Source: JBIOHP01 sp044449065 (GTDB taxonomy: Bacteria > Bacteroidota > Ignavibacteria > UBA10030 > SZUA-254). Taken from it: a DNA stretch of 64,000 bases. Below, in pieces: positions 52,634 through 60,698 of the stretch (its first letter is position 1; each line of letters starts with the position of its first letter). The position numbers and the translations under genes were made by a program. Location of the stretch: contig JBIOHP010000013.1 of NCBI GenBank assembly GCA_044449065.1, forward strand, positions 32,297 to 96,296. The letters are read 5' to 3'. The notes beneath the pieces are model-generated. The model was not told where the DNA came from and did no database searches. It saw nothing but the letters and a program-made list of their open reading frames with translations.

Positions 52634-53842
52634 ATGAAATTATCTAAGCCGTCGCTTACCCAGATGATTTTCATCGGGATGGGATTGGGTCTCCTCGTGG
52701 GATATTTATTTCCCGATATCGGCGTCAATTTACGACCGCTGAGCACAATTTTCCTGCGGTTAATTAAATCAATTATCGCTCCCCTTATCTTCGCGACATT
52801 GGTGATCGGCATTGCCGGTCATGGAAATTTAAAACAGGTTGGCAGGATGGGATTGAAGTCGATTATCTATTTCGAAGTCATCACCACCCTTGCGTTGTTG
52901 ATCGGATTGGTGGCTGTGAATCTTGTTCAGCCGGGAGTTGGCGTCAATCTGCCGCCCCAGGCGAACGTTGGGGACCTGGTGGCAAAAAAACAAACCATCG
53001 GCGACGTACTTATCCATATCGTGCCGCAAAGTTTCTTCCAAGCCGCCGCCGAGGGCGAGGTATTACAGATCGTTGTTTTCACCATCATATTCAGTTTTGC
53101 GTTAGCAGTTGTTCCTACGGAAAAACGCCAGATCATTCTCAACTTTTGCGAAGCGCTTGCCGAAGTGATGTTTAAATTTACAAATATCGTCATGGGCTTC
53201 GCGCCGATTGGCGTCGGAGCGGCAATTTCTTACACGGTTGCGCATGGCGGATTATCGGTGCTTTATAATCTTGGATACGCGATCTTAACGCTCTATGGTT
53301 CATTAATCGTATTTTTGGTTGTCGTTCTTGGGGCTGTAACTTTTATTGCTAAAATTCCATTAGTGAAATTTATCAAAGCAGTCAAAGACCCGGCATTGAT
53401 TGCGTTTTCAACCACAAGTTCAGAAGCTGCGCTTCCAAAAGCGTTAATATCGATGGAAGCGTTCGGAGTTCCGCGGCGCATTGTCGCGTTTGTTCTTACA
53501 ACGGGATATAGTTTTAACCTGGATGGAACCACGTTATATCTCTCGCTTGCATCGGTATTTGTTGCGCAGGCGGCGGGAGTGCATTTATCCATCGGTCAGC
53601 AAATTACCATGATGCTCACGCTGATGCTGACCAGCAAAGGCGTTGCGGGCGTCGCGCGGGGCTCGTTGATCGTGCTTGCGGGAACAATCGCATCGTTCGG
53701 TTTGCCGCTGGAAGGAGTTGTCGTCCTCCTGGGCATCGATGAAATTATGGATATGGGAAGGACTACCGTGAATGTTGTAGGAAATTGTCTCGCGAGCGTT
53801 GTCATCGCACGGTGGGAGGGCGAATTTACACCGCCGGAATAG
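52634..53842 (+). CDS. Dicarboxylate/amino-acid:cation symporter (DAACS family)
   Basis: This 402-aa protein has the GltP/DctA pattern. It has multiple TM segments, the re-entrant Phe-Ser-Thr-Thr-Ser-Ser-Glu-Ala-Ala-Leu-Pro loop (usually Ser-Thr-Ser-Ser-Ala-Ala-Thr-Leu-Pro), Asn-Leu-Asp-Gly-Thr in TM7 and the second hairpin Gly-Val-Ala-Gly-Val-Ala-Arg-Gly-Ser. A Glu in the first loop replaces a commonly neutral residue. Substrate is likely glutamate, aspartate or a C4-dicarboxylate with Na+ or H+. It follows the POT gene by 47 nt. Confidence 0.9.
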   Translation: MKLSKPSLTQMIFIGMGLGLLVGYLFPDIGVNLRPLSTIFLRLIKSIIAPLIFATLVIGIAGHGNLKQVGRMGLKSIIYFEVITTLALLIGLVAVNLVQPGVGVNLPPQANVGDLVAKKQTIGDVLIHIVPQSFFQAAAEGEVLQIVVFTIIFSFALAVVPTEKRQIILNFCEALAEVMFKFTNIVMGFAPIGVGAAISYTVAHGGLSVLYNLGYAILTLYGSLIVFLVVVLGAVTFIAKIPLVKFIKAVKDPALIAFSTTSSEAALPKALISMEAFGVPRRIVAFVLTTGYSFNLDGTTLYLSLASVFVAQAAGVHLSIGQQITMMLTLMLTSKGVAGVARGSLIVLAGTIASFGLPLEGVVVLLGIDEIMDMGRTTVNVVGNCLASVVIARWEGEFTPPE

Positions 53843-53917
53843 TATTCAGATCAAGTTTAAGGTTGATTAAGAGTGTGTTAAGACCCCAAGCCATCATTCA
53901 ATCGAGATCAGTATCAA

Positions 53918-53985
53918 TACAATTGGCATTTATATGAGGAGATTGCGACGTCCCGACAAAACGAATGACGGGACTCGCAATGACA
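53918..53985. repeat. Dispersed intergenic repeat, copy 2
   Basis: Shorter relative of 29114-29227 beginning caattggcatttatatgagg and ending ctcgcaatgac, in non-coding DNA before uppP. Confidence 0.55.
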
Positions 53986-54085
53986 CCTCGCACAATTTGT
54001 GATCTCCCCAGTTGCATTCAGCAAAAATATTTCTTTTCTTGTTACGCGCATTTATCAAGATTATTAAGGACAAAACTCAGGAACC

Positions 54086-54931
54086 ATGACTATAATTCAA
54101 GCAATTTTATTGGGCATCATTCAAGGAATAAGCGAATTTCTTCCCATCAGCAGCACTGCCCATCTCACCCTTGCCGGAAAATACTTGGGTCTCATCGATC
54201 CGAACAATCCGGAACACTGGACGGCATATATAGCGATCATCCAGTTAGGCACTCTTGCCGCCGTAATAATCTATTTTTTCGAGGATGTGATATCGATGCT
54301 TCGCGACCTCGTAAAAGACGCGCGGAATAAACCTTCCGGAGATGTGAGCCGTTGGGGAAAAAACTCAAGATTAGCGGGACAAATTTTTGTGGGAACGCTG
54401 CCCGTTGCCACCATCGGTCTTGCGCTCAAAAAAATCATCGAGGGCAATCTTACAAAAGAATTGACGACGATCGGGTCGAGCATGATTCTTCTGGCCTTAG
54501 TTTTGATCTGGGCTGAAAAAGCTGGGAAACGCAACCGCAGCATCGGTCAAACGACATGGAAAGACGGCTTGTTGGTGGGCATCGGTCAGTGTTTTGCCTT
54601 GATTCCGGGATCGTCGCGTTCAGGGACCACCATCTCTACCGCATTATTTCTTGGTTTCGATAGGGAAACAGCGGCGAGGTATTCTTTTTTATTGAGCATC
54701 CCTGCCGTCTTCGCCAGCGGGATGTTAGAGTTATATGAAGCGCGTCATTATTACCATGATCTCGGTACGCTTAACATCATTGTCGGAACGCTTGTCTCCG
54801 GGATAGTCGGATATTTATCGATTGCCTTTTTGTTGAAATATCTCAAAACTCACTCAACGTATTTATTTATCTGGTACCGTTTGGCGTTAGGGATATTCCT
54901 CTGGGTGTTGATATTTATGGGACATAATTAA
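54086..54931 (+). CDS. uppP: Undecaprenyl-diphosphatase UppP (BacA)
   Basis: This 281-aa membrane protein has the two BacA motifs, Glu-Phe-Leu-Pro-Ile-Ser-Ser-Thr-Ala-His near residue 17 and Pro-Gly-Ser-Ser-Arg-Ser-Gly-Thr-Thr near residue 176, and about eight TM segments. It dephosphorylates undecaprenyl pyrophosphate, recycling the lipid carrier for peptidoglycan and surface glycans; overexpression gives bacitracin resistance in other bacteria. Confidence 0.95.
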   Translation: MTIIQAILLGIIQGISEFLPISSTAHLTLAGKYLGLIDPNNPEHWTAYIAIIQLGTLAAVIIYFFEDVISMLRDLVKDARNKPSGDVSRWGKNSRLAGQIFVGTLPVATIGLALKKIIEGNLTKELTTIGSSMILLALVLIWAEKAGKRNRSIGQTTWKDGLLVGIGQCFALIPGSSRSGTTISTALFLGFDRETAARYSFLLSIPAVFASGMLELYEARHYYHDLGTLNIIVGTLVSGIVGYLSIAFLLKYLKTHSTYLFIWYRLALGIFLWVLIFMGHN

Positions 54932-54980
54932 AGAGATTCAATTATTCGCTTGTATCTAAAATACATTGATTCAGCGCCGG

Positions 54981-55016
54981 ACGAGACCCCCTGCGATGCA
55001 CAAAACGCATCGGAGG
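54981..55016. repeat. Dispersed short repeat, copy 2
   Basis: Second occurrence of the acgagaccccctgcgatgca element first seen at 27616-27655. Confidence 0.6.
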
Positions 55017-55017
55017 T

Positions 55018-55142
55018 TGTCCAAAAAGTAACTTGTAGAACGTGATTCATCTCGTTCATATTATTAGTTTCCATTTATGATTGTTAAACGAGATGAATCT
55101 CGTTCAACGCTTTAAGTTCATATCCCAATTGTTACTTTTGGG
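55018..55142. repeat. Paired-hairpin element with flanking inverted repeats
   Basis: Two AACGAGAT-type stems (near 55037-55056 and 55086-55104) are enclosed by CCAAAAAGTAAC (55021-55032) and GTTACTTTTGG (55131-55141). The layout resembles the element after bshA. Confidence 0.65.
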
Positions 55143-55209
55143 AAAATTTCATTTATGTGTAAAATAAATATTAATCATCTTGTTGGAAATCGGAATTTAA
55201 ATATTAATT

Positions 55210-55845
55210 ATGGAATTTATTAAAGAACTACTACATCATCTCACTTCCGTTGAAGATATCATTGTCTGGGGCGGATATATTGGATTGACCGCAGTTATCT
55301 TTTCGGAAAACGGCTTGCTGGTTGGATTCTTTTTACCGGGCGATTCATTATTAGTCACGGCGGGAATATTCTGCGCGCGGGGATACTTCAATATCTGGTA
55401 CTTAGTTGTCCTGCTTTGTGTCGCTTCGATCCTCGGAACAAGCGTGGGATACTATATCGGCTTCAAGACCGGCAAGAAGATTTTCACGCGGGAGAATTCA
55501 TTGTTTTTTAAAAAATCTCATCTCATTCACGCGCATAATTTTTACGAAAAATACGGCGCGATAACAATCGTTTTAGCACGCTTCATGCCCATTGTGAGGA
55601 CATTTGCCCCGGTTGTCGCCGGAGTCGGCGAGATGAATTATCCTAAGTTTATGATGTATAATATTATAGGCGGCATCGGCTGGATCGTGAGCATGTTGCT
55701 GATCGGGTATACGCTTGGCTCTATGATTCCCGATATCGATAAACATATCAATCTGGTAATCGGGATAGTAATATTTGCGTCACTCCTTCCCGGAATTATT
55801 AAATACTTCCGAGCGAAACACGCGCGGGCGGCAGGGACGCAGTAG
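55210..55845 (+). CDS. DedA-family membrane protein
   Basis: This 211-aa protein has the DedA/SNARE-associated motifs. Phe-Leu-Pro-Gly-Asp lies in the first re-entrant region, and Leu-Ala-Arg-Phe-Met-Pro-Ile-Val-Arg-Thr-Phe-Ala-Pro with Ala-Gly follows near residue 120, with about five hydrophobic segments. Members of this family act as lipid flippases or recyclers, including of undecaprenyl phosphate. Its position close to uppP fits carrier-lipid recycling, though the two are separated by repeats. Confidence 0.9.
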   Translation: MEFIKELLHHLTSVEDIIVWGGYIGLTAVIFSENGLLVGFFLPGDSLLVTAGIFCARGYFNIWYLVVLLCVASILGTSVGYYIGFKTGKKIFTRENSLFFKKSHLIHAHNFYEKYGAITIVLARFMPIVRTFAPVVAGVGEMNYPKFMMYNIIGGIGWIVSMLLIGYTLGSMIPDIDKHINLVIGIVIFASLLPGIIKYFRAKHARAAGTQ

Positions 55846-55876
55846 GTTTTTTGCTGTTGGGAATTTAGTGAATCCG

Positions 55877-55931
55877 GTAACCCATCCCCGACCCCTTCCC
55901 TTTTAAAGGGAAGGGCACGGGGTTGGGTTAA
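55877..55931. terminator. Palindromic stem between convergent genes
   Basis: CCCTTCCCTT/AAAGGGAAGGG with outer CCCC/GGGG and AACCC/GGGTT pairs forms a long, slightly bulged stem between the dedA-like gene and the convergent anti-sigma gene. It probably acts as a two-way terminator, or it is another repeat copy. Confidence 0.5.
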
Positions 55932-55959
55932 GAAATTACGACACTATTAGATTATTCTT

Positions 55960-56520
55960 TCAGCTATTTTTCCCTCTTCGCAGCATCGGCACGAAAATAT
56001 ATTTATCAAGCAGTCCGATTGCGATGAAGAAAAAGCAAAGGAATGCCGTTAATCCCAAACTCTTTCCGGTGAAAGCAAACGGCAAGTACGTTCGTACCCA
56101 GTTGTTGAAACCGGTCACACCCGTATTAATATTTTCACCTAATTTCGCATACACAGACTGACCTGTTTGAACGGTCGATTGGATTTCGGTTGCAGATAAT
56201 GCGCCTGTTATCTTATACACAAAAACGATAATTGCGCCGATACTAAAGAGCGCCACAACCGGCGCTAAGTTCTTGAAAATATTCCACGCGTAGGATGGAG
56301 ATTCTCGCAGACCTAATTGTTTCATCACGTTATCGGTAAGACCATCCGGCGCAAGCTCCATCAATGATCTGCGAATCACTTTTTCTACACGTTCGTGTTT
56401 CCTCATCATCTGCATACAATGCAAGCAGGATTTGAGATGCATCGTAATCTCCTGCATCTCTCCATCACCGAGTGATTTTTCGATATAGTCCTGAATCTGG
56501 TTATCGGTCAGATGGTTCAT
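55960..56520 (-). CDS. Anti-sigma factor with zinc-binding domain
   Basis: This 186-aa protein starts with an anti-sigma zinc module (His-Leu-Lys-Ser-Cys-Leu-His-Cys, the H-x3-C-x2-C motif, residues about 28-35). It has TM segments near residues 88-108 and 155-177, so the sigma-binding part faces the cytoplasm. Its ATG overlaps the sigma-factor stop as ATGA, so the two are translationally coupled. It should hold the ECF sigma factor until a membrane-derived signal releases it. Confidence 0.85.
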   Translation of the reverse strand: MNHLTDNQIQDYIEKSLGDGEMQEITMHLKSCLHCMQMMRKHERVEKVIRRSLMELAPDGLTDNVMKQLGLRESPSYAWNIFKNLAPVVALFSIGAIIVFVYKITGALSATEIQSTVQTGQSVYAKLGENINTGVTGFNNWVRTYLPFAFTGKSLGLTAFLCFFFIAIGLLDKYIFVPMLRRGKNS

Positions 56521-57094
56521 GCAGGTATCCTGACTGATTGAAATTCGCCGGATATTCTTGATCTCAACAACGCCCTTCCCCTATGCAGATGAATTTTCAC
56601 GGTGCCGAGCGGGATTTGCAGCACGTCGCATATCTCTTCGTGGGTCATATCTTCCAGATAAAAAAGCGTTAATATTGCGCTGTATTTTTTAGGCATTTCT
56701 GTAATAATCTTTTTGATATAATTTATTACATCAGAATTTTCAAACGATACACCATCGGTTAACAGTGCGTCCCCTTCGGCATCCGGATATTCAATGCTAT
56801 CCTCAAACTCGATTCGTTCAAACTTATCGGGCCGCTGATTAATTTTCGTGATGCACGAATTATACACAATCCGGTAAAACCACGTGCTAACTTTGCCCTG
56901 TTTTCAAATTTCCCCAATCCGTTATAGGCGCGGATAAACGCGTCCTGAAGAGCTTCTTCGGCATCCTCGGAATTACCAACAATTCGCTTCGCCAGAGAAT
57001 ATGCCTTATCTTTATACCGTGTCATAATAAGCGAATAATGGCGCGTTTCCCCGTTCCGAATTTTTTCAATGAGCTCGTTATCGGTCAGTGCCAT
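56517..57094 (-). pseudogene. ECF-family RNA polymerase sigma factor interrupted by a frameshift
   Basis: Two overlapping frames give one sigma factor. From ATG 57094 comes the region 2 part (Tyr-Lys-Asp-Lys-Ala-Tyr-Ser-Leu-Ala...Glu-Asp-Ala-Glu-Glu-Ala-Leu-Gln-Asp-Ala-Phe). The other frame, down to 56517, encodes region 4 with its helix-turn-helix (Leu-Gln-Ile-Pro-Leu-Gly-Thr-Val-Lys-Ile-His-Leu-His-Arg-Gly). Adding one base at 56889-56890 restores Lys-Phe-Ser-Thr-Trp-Phe-Tyr-Arg-Ile-Val-Tyr-Asn-Ser-Cys, the normal link between the regions. It is therefore either an assembly error or a recent 1-nt deletion. The intact ATGA coupling to the anti-sigma gene argues that the locus was functional until recently. 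Confidence 0.88.
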
Positions 57095-57262
57095 GGTTCT
57101 TCATTTGTACCTTTAGACTACACGGAATCACCTTAGGTTACAGGTTACCAATAAAAATAATTCTAAACAAACTTCACGTATATTGAAACCCGAACTCATA
57201 ATTCCAGGTCTTAACATATAAAGAGTTAGATACGCTCAACTATTTTATAAAGGGAAAAAACC

Positions 57263-57613
57263 ATGCATGAAGAAGGAATACTCATTCCGCTATTCGCGAT
57301 TACATTTTCAGCTTTTGTGTTCGGTATTTATCTTCTCGCTCGCCACAAAGAGAGGATGTCCATGGTCAATAAAGGACTGACATCGGACGAAATTAAAGCA
57401 TATTACACAAAAAGCGTCGGACCACGCGATCCGCTGATTTCATTAAAATGGGGTATATTATTTATTTTTGGGGGATTAGCAGTTCTCCTTGGACAATTCC
57501 TTCATGAAAAATATGGAATTGATGACACAGTAATCCTTGGGATGGTTTGTTTATTCGCGGGCTTAGCGCTCGTGATATTTTATGGGATAGCTGCAAAAAA
57601 GGTTCAACAATAA
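57263..57613 (+). CDS. Small membrane protein (DUF6249-like)
   Basis: This 116-aa protein has TM segments near residues 8-25, 63-80 and 93-110. A His-Lys-Glu-Arg-Met-Ser-Met-Val-Asn-Lys-Gly-Leu motif between the first and second resembles the signature of small membrane proteins annotated DUF6249. Such genes commonly sit next to ECF sigma/anti-sigma pairs, as here, on the opposite strand. AAAGGGAAA upstream supports the start. Function unknown; a link to envelope-stress sensing is inference. Confidence 0.75.
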   Translation: MHEEGILIPLFAITFSAFVFGIYLLARHKERMSMVNKGLTSDEIKAYYTKSVGPRDPLISLKWGILFIFGGLAVLLGQFLHEKYGIDDTVILGMVCLFAGLALVIFYGIAAKKVQQ

Positions 57614-57917
57614 TAAACTATCCTCACTAGGCGTTTTTCGATTCGTAAACAGGGGTCTTATAAATTAGACCCCTGCAACCATTTTTAAAACCTCCCCTTT
57701 ACAAAAATCCGTGAAATTTCTTCAATTAAGTCGCTTTATCTCCGTTTTTAAAAAATATGTTGAGAACAAGTTAAAAACGCTGGAATTTAAGGGAATTTTT
57801 TTGTATAATTTTAACTTTATAAAAAGTCCCACAGCGCGGTGACTTTTCCGTTACGGCACATCGTTAGCCACCATTAGTTTTTAGTCATTATTTTTTTGAA
57901 AGGAGAAACCTTTTACC
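57614..57917. other. 304-nt intergenic region upstream of the pyrophosphatase
   Basis: Contains the terminator of the preceding gene (57650-57688). A TATAAT at 57804-57809 after a T-rich run could be the -10 of the hppA promoter. A transcript from there would have a leader of about 100 nt with short GC-rich inverted segments (cagcgcggtg) but no riboswitch I recognise. AAAGGAGAAA precedes the ATG at 57918. Confidence 0.45.
57650..57688 (+). terminator. Intrinsic terminator after the small membrane protein gene
   Basis: CAGGGGTCT and AGACCCCTG flank an 8-nt loop, followed by ATTTTT. It lies 37 nt after the stop codon. Confidence 0.7.
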
Positions 57918-60071
57918 ATGGAATTGACCCTGATTTTGGGTATTAGTGTCATCGGGCTCCTCTTTGCGGGTTACCTGATCAGTAACGTGTTGAAACGCGA
58001 CACGGGAACCGCACAGATGCGTGAAATATCCGACGCCATCAAAGCCGGCGCCGAGGCATTTTTACGACGGCAAAACCGTACGATTTTCACATTTGCAGTC
58101 GCTCTTGCCGCAATCATTTATATCCTTTATGCGTTTGTCCGCGGGCACCATGATTTTGACCCTGTTGATACAGCTGGGCAGCTTGCGCTTTGGACCGTAG
58201 TCGCATTTATCTTCGGAGCTATGTGCTCGGTAGCTTCGGGCTATATCGGTATGTGGATTTCGATCCGGACAAATATCCGCACGGCATCCGCTGCGACTCG
58301 AAGTTTGAATGAAGCCCTCCAATGCGCTCTTCGCGGCGGTGCAGTTTCCGGTTTCTTCGTTGTGTGCCTTTCGTTGTTAGGAGTCGCAGGGTTATTCTCA
58401 ATCGTCAACATGCTTCAGGTAGCTAAAAGTGTAGAACAAATTCCGTTGTTGATTGCCGGTTATGGATTTGGCGCGAGCTTTGTCGCATTATTCGCTCAGC
58501 TTGGCGGCGGTATCTATACCAAAGCCGCAGATGTTGGCGCCGACCTTGTCGGTAAAGTTGAAGCCGGAATTCCCGAAGACGATCCCCGGAATCCCGCCGT
58601 CATCGCTGATCTGGTTGGCGATAACGTGGGCGATTGCGCTGGAAGAGGCGCCGATCTCTTTGAATCAACCGCCGCCGAAAACATTGGAGCGATGATTCTC
58701 GCAGCAACCTTGTATAAATCAAATATCGATACGCTTGGCGCGAACGGAATTCTCAGCATTCTTCTCTTCCCCCTTGTAGCTCGCGCATTTGGTATTATCG
58801 CTTCCGCTGTTGGTGTGATGATTGTCAGAACGAACGATAATGAAGATCCGATGAAAGCCCTCAACCGCGGCTTTTATGTCACAGCTATTCTTGCGATGGT
58901 GGGATTCTTTATCGCATCTCGTTGGCTAATCGGACCGGATTATTATTTTAACTTTTTCCTCTGCGGAATGGTGGGAGTACTAACGTCTCTCGCATTCGTA
59001 TATATCACGCAATATTATACCGAATACCATTACAGGCCCGTCAGAACAATCGCCGAGGTCTCAAAAACAGGCGCAGCGACGAACATTATAGCAGGACTTG
59101 CAGTCGGTATGGAATCAACTGCACTGCCTATTATTACCATGGGCGCAGCTCTCATGAGCTCTTATTACCTTGGCGATCATTCGGGATTGAAGAACGCCGG
59201 TTTATTCGGCACAGCCGTTGCCACAATGGGTATGTTAGGAACGGCGGCATATATCCTTGCGATGGATACATTTGGACCGATCACCGATAACGCCGGCGGC
59301 ATCATTGAGATGAGCAATCAACCCGAAGCGCTCCGCAAACGGACCGACCGCTTGGATGCGGTTGGAAATACCACCAAAGCGCTTACAAAGGGTTACGCAG
59401 TGGGTTCTGCCGGATTAGCGGCGTTCCTCCTTTTCAGCGCATACTTTGATGAAGTGAGAAACTACGGTTTCAATTTAGTTCATATTGATCTATCCAAACC
59501 TGCGGTTTTCGTCGGCGCGGCATTAGGCGCGATGTTAGTGTTCCTTTTCTCATCGCTTGCTATTCAGGCGGTCGGGCGAGCTGCTTCGGCAGTTATCAGC
59601 AACGTGCGCGATCAGTTCAAAAATAATCCGGGCATCATGAAGGGCACGTCAAAACCGGATTACGGACAATGCGTGGATATCGTCACCAAAGCAGCTCTCA
59701 AAGAGATGGTATTGCCGGGTATGTTGGTAGTGGGTATGACTATTGCCGTTGGAATTGGCTTTAAATGGCTTTACCTTGCTGCAGGAGACCCTAATGGCGC
59801 ATCAGGCGCCGAAGTTATAGGCGGATTCCTCATGGTCGCTACAATCACCGGTATTCTGATGGCGTTGTTTATGAATAACGGCGGTGGAGCATGGGATAAC
59901 GCCAAGAAATATATTGAAGTCGAGGGGATGAAGGGTTCGGATATTCATAAGGCGACTGTTGTCGGCGATACAGTTGGCGATCCGTTTAAGGATACGGCTG
60001 GTCCCTCCCTCCACGTCTTGATTAAATTACTCAGCACATTAACGCTCGTGTTAGCGCCATTGTTTATTTGA
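57918..60071 (+). CDS. hppA: Membrane-bound proton-translocating pyrophosphatase
   Basis: This 717-aa protein with about 16 TM segments has the pyrophosphate-binding loop Asp-Val-Gly-Ala-Asp-Leu-Val-Gly-Lys-Val-Glu near residue 200 and the C-terminal Gly-Asp-Thr-Val-Gly-Asp-Pro-Phe-Lys-Asp-Thr-Ala-Gly-Pro. The Gly-Asn-Thr-Thr-Lys-Ala segment near residue 490 has Lys at the position that is Ala in K+-dependent enzymes, which marks the K+-independent, proton-pumping subtype. It couples hydrolysis of pyrophosphate from biosynthesis to a proton gradient. AAAGGAG sits at ideal spacing. A terminator follows at 60125. Confidence 0.95.
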   Translation: MELTLILGISVIGLLFAGYLISNVLKRDTGTAQMREISDAIKAGAEAFLRRQNRTIFTFAVALAAIIYILYAFVRGHHDFDPVDTAGQLALWTVVAFIFGAMCSVASGYIGMWISIRTNIRTASAATRSLNEALQCALRGGAVSGFFVVCLSLLGVAGLFSIVNMLQVAKSVEQIPLLIAGYGFGASFVALFAQLGGGIYTKAADVGADLVGKVEAGIPEDDPRNPAVIADLVGDNVGDCAGRGADLFESTAAENIGAMILAATLYKSNIDTLGANGILSILLFPLVARAFGIIASAVGVMIVRTNDNEDPMKALNRGFYVTAILAMVGFFIASRWLIGPDYYFNFFLCGMVGVLTSLAFVYITQYYTEYHYRPVRTIAEVSKTGAATNIIAGLAVGMESTALPIITMGAALMSSYYLGDHSGLKNAGLFGTAVATMGMLGTAAYILAMDTFGPITDNAGGIIEMSNQPEALRKRTDRLDAVGNTTKALTKGYAVGSAGLAAFLLFSAYFDEVRNYGFNLVHIDLSKPAVFVGAALGAMLVFLFSSLAIQAVGRAASAVISNVRDQFKNNPGIMKGTSKPDYGQCVDIVTKAALKEMVLPGMLVVGMTIAVGIGFKWLYLAAGDPNGASGAEVIGGFLMVATITGILMALFMNNGGGAWDNAKKYIEVEGMKGSDIHKATVVGDTVGDPFKDTAGPSLHVLIKLLSTLTLVLAPLFI

Positions 60072-60124
60072 CGCTCGCACCATCCCGAATTTATTTCGGG
60101 ATCTAAAAACTTAATTTTAATATC

Positions 60125-60160
60125 AAAGCCCGAAGAAATTCGGGCTTTGGTGTTTTTATA
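60125..60160 (+). terminator. Intrinsic terminator of hppA
   Basis: AAAGCCCGAA and TTCGGGCTTT flank a 4-nt GAAA loop, followed by GGTGTTTTTA. Confidence 0.8.
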
Positions 60161-60263
60161 GAATATAACGCTTTAATATTCACATTGCTGAGCAATATTT
60201 TATCATGCACATTTCTTTTGTCCTTTCTTTTCGGAAAGAAAGGACGAAAGAAAACTTTCGCTC

Positions 60264-60408
60264 GAGAATAAATGACTGAACAATTTCATCTCTTTTGAAA
60301 AGAATTAAACTCTCCCATCCCATCAAATCTATAATTGACGGGATGGGATCAAACAATAATTCTTCTCAATTTTATGCGATGAAATTGTTCCGGGCGTCAT
60401 TTATTCTC
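60264..60408. repeat. 145-bp nested palindrome, copy 2
   Basis: Four pairs of arms in order: GAGAATAAATGAC/GTCATTTATTCTC (60264-60276 with 60396-60408), ACAATTTCATC/GATGAAATTGT (60280-60290 with 60378-60388), AAGAATTA/TAATTCTT (60300-60307 with 60357-60364), and TCCCATCCCATCAA/TTGACGGGATGGGA (60313-60326 with 60335-60348, one mismatch). It can fold into one long hairpin with internal loops. Confidence 0.85.
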
Positions 60409-60477
60409 AGGCGTTTCCACAGAGAGTTCGACACCTTTGGTGTGGTGGGCTGATTGGCTACCTGCACTATTAACGTT

Positions 60478-60573
60478 GGATGCCTCCGGCATCCCTTACT
60501 GATTTGCCTATCCCACAGGGATAGAACGTTTATAGGTTCTTGTTATAGTTATCTATCCGATGCCGAGGGCATC
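60478..60573. repeat. Run of three 3-nt-loop hairpins, copy 2
   Basis: GGATGCC-TCC-GGCATCC (60478-60494), CTATCCC-ACA-GGGATAG (60508-60524) and GATGCC-GAG-GGCATC (60559-60573) are perfect stems with 3-nt loops. Confidence 0.75.
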
Positions 60574-60698
60574 GTTCAGCATTGCTATTTTCAATGTTTT
60601 TTGGTAACAGGTGAGCAGTTGCAACGACACGGAGAGAAGTTGTTTTTTATCAGTGGGAACTGTCAATAACACGAAGATTGATGCGAATATTTCACGTA

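Larger units (their letters stand above)
60072..60698. other. 627-nt intergenic region rich in structured repeats
   Basis: Holds an ATCCCGAA/TTCGGGAT hairpin (60082-60102), the hppA terminator, a purine/pyrimidine hairpin near 60213-60254, a 145-bp nested palindrome (60264-60408) and three tiny hairpins (60478-60573). A 71-codon plus-strand frame from 60454 runs through these hairpins and is not believed. Confidence 0.6.

Noticed and set aside
57810..57917. Riboswitch in the pyrophosphatase leader
   Set aside because: A leader of about 100 nt with some GC-rich pairing is possible, but no known aptamer core was recognised.
60454..60669. 71-codon plus-strand frame after the pyrophosphatase
   Set aside because: It covers the three small hairpins and has no ribosome-binding site or protein-like pattern.
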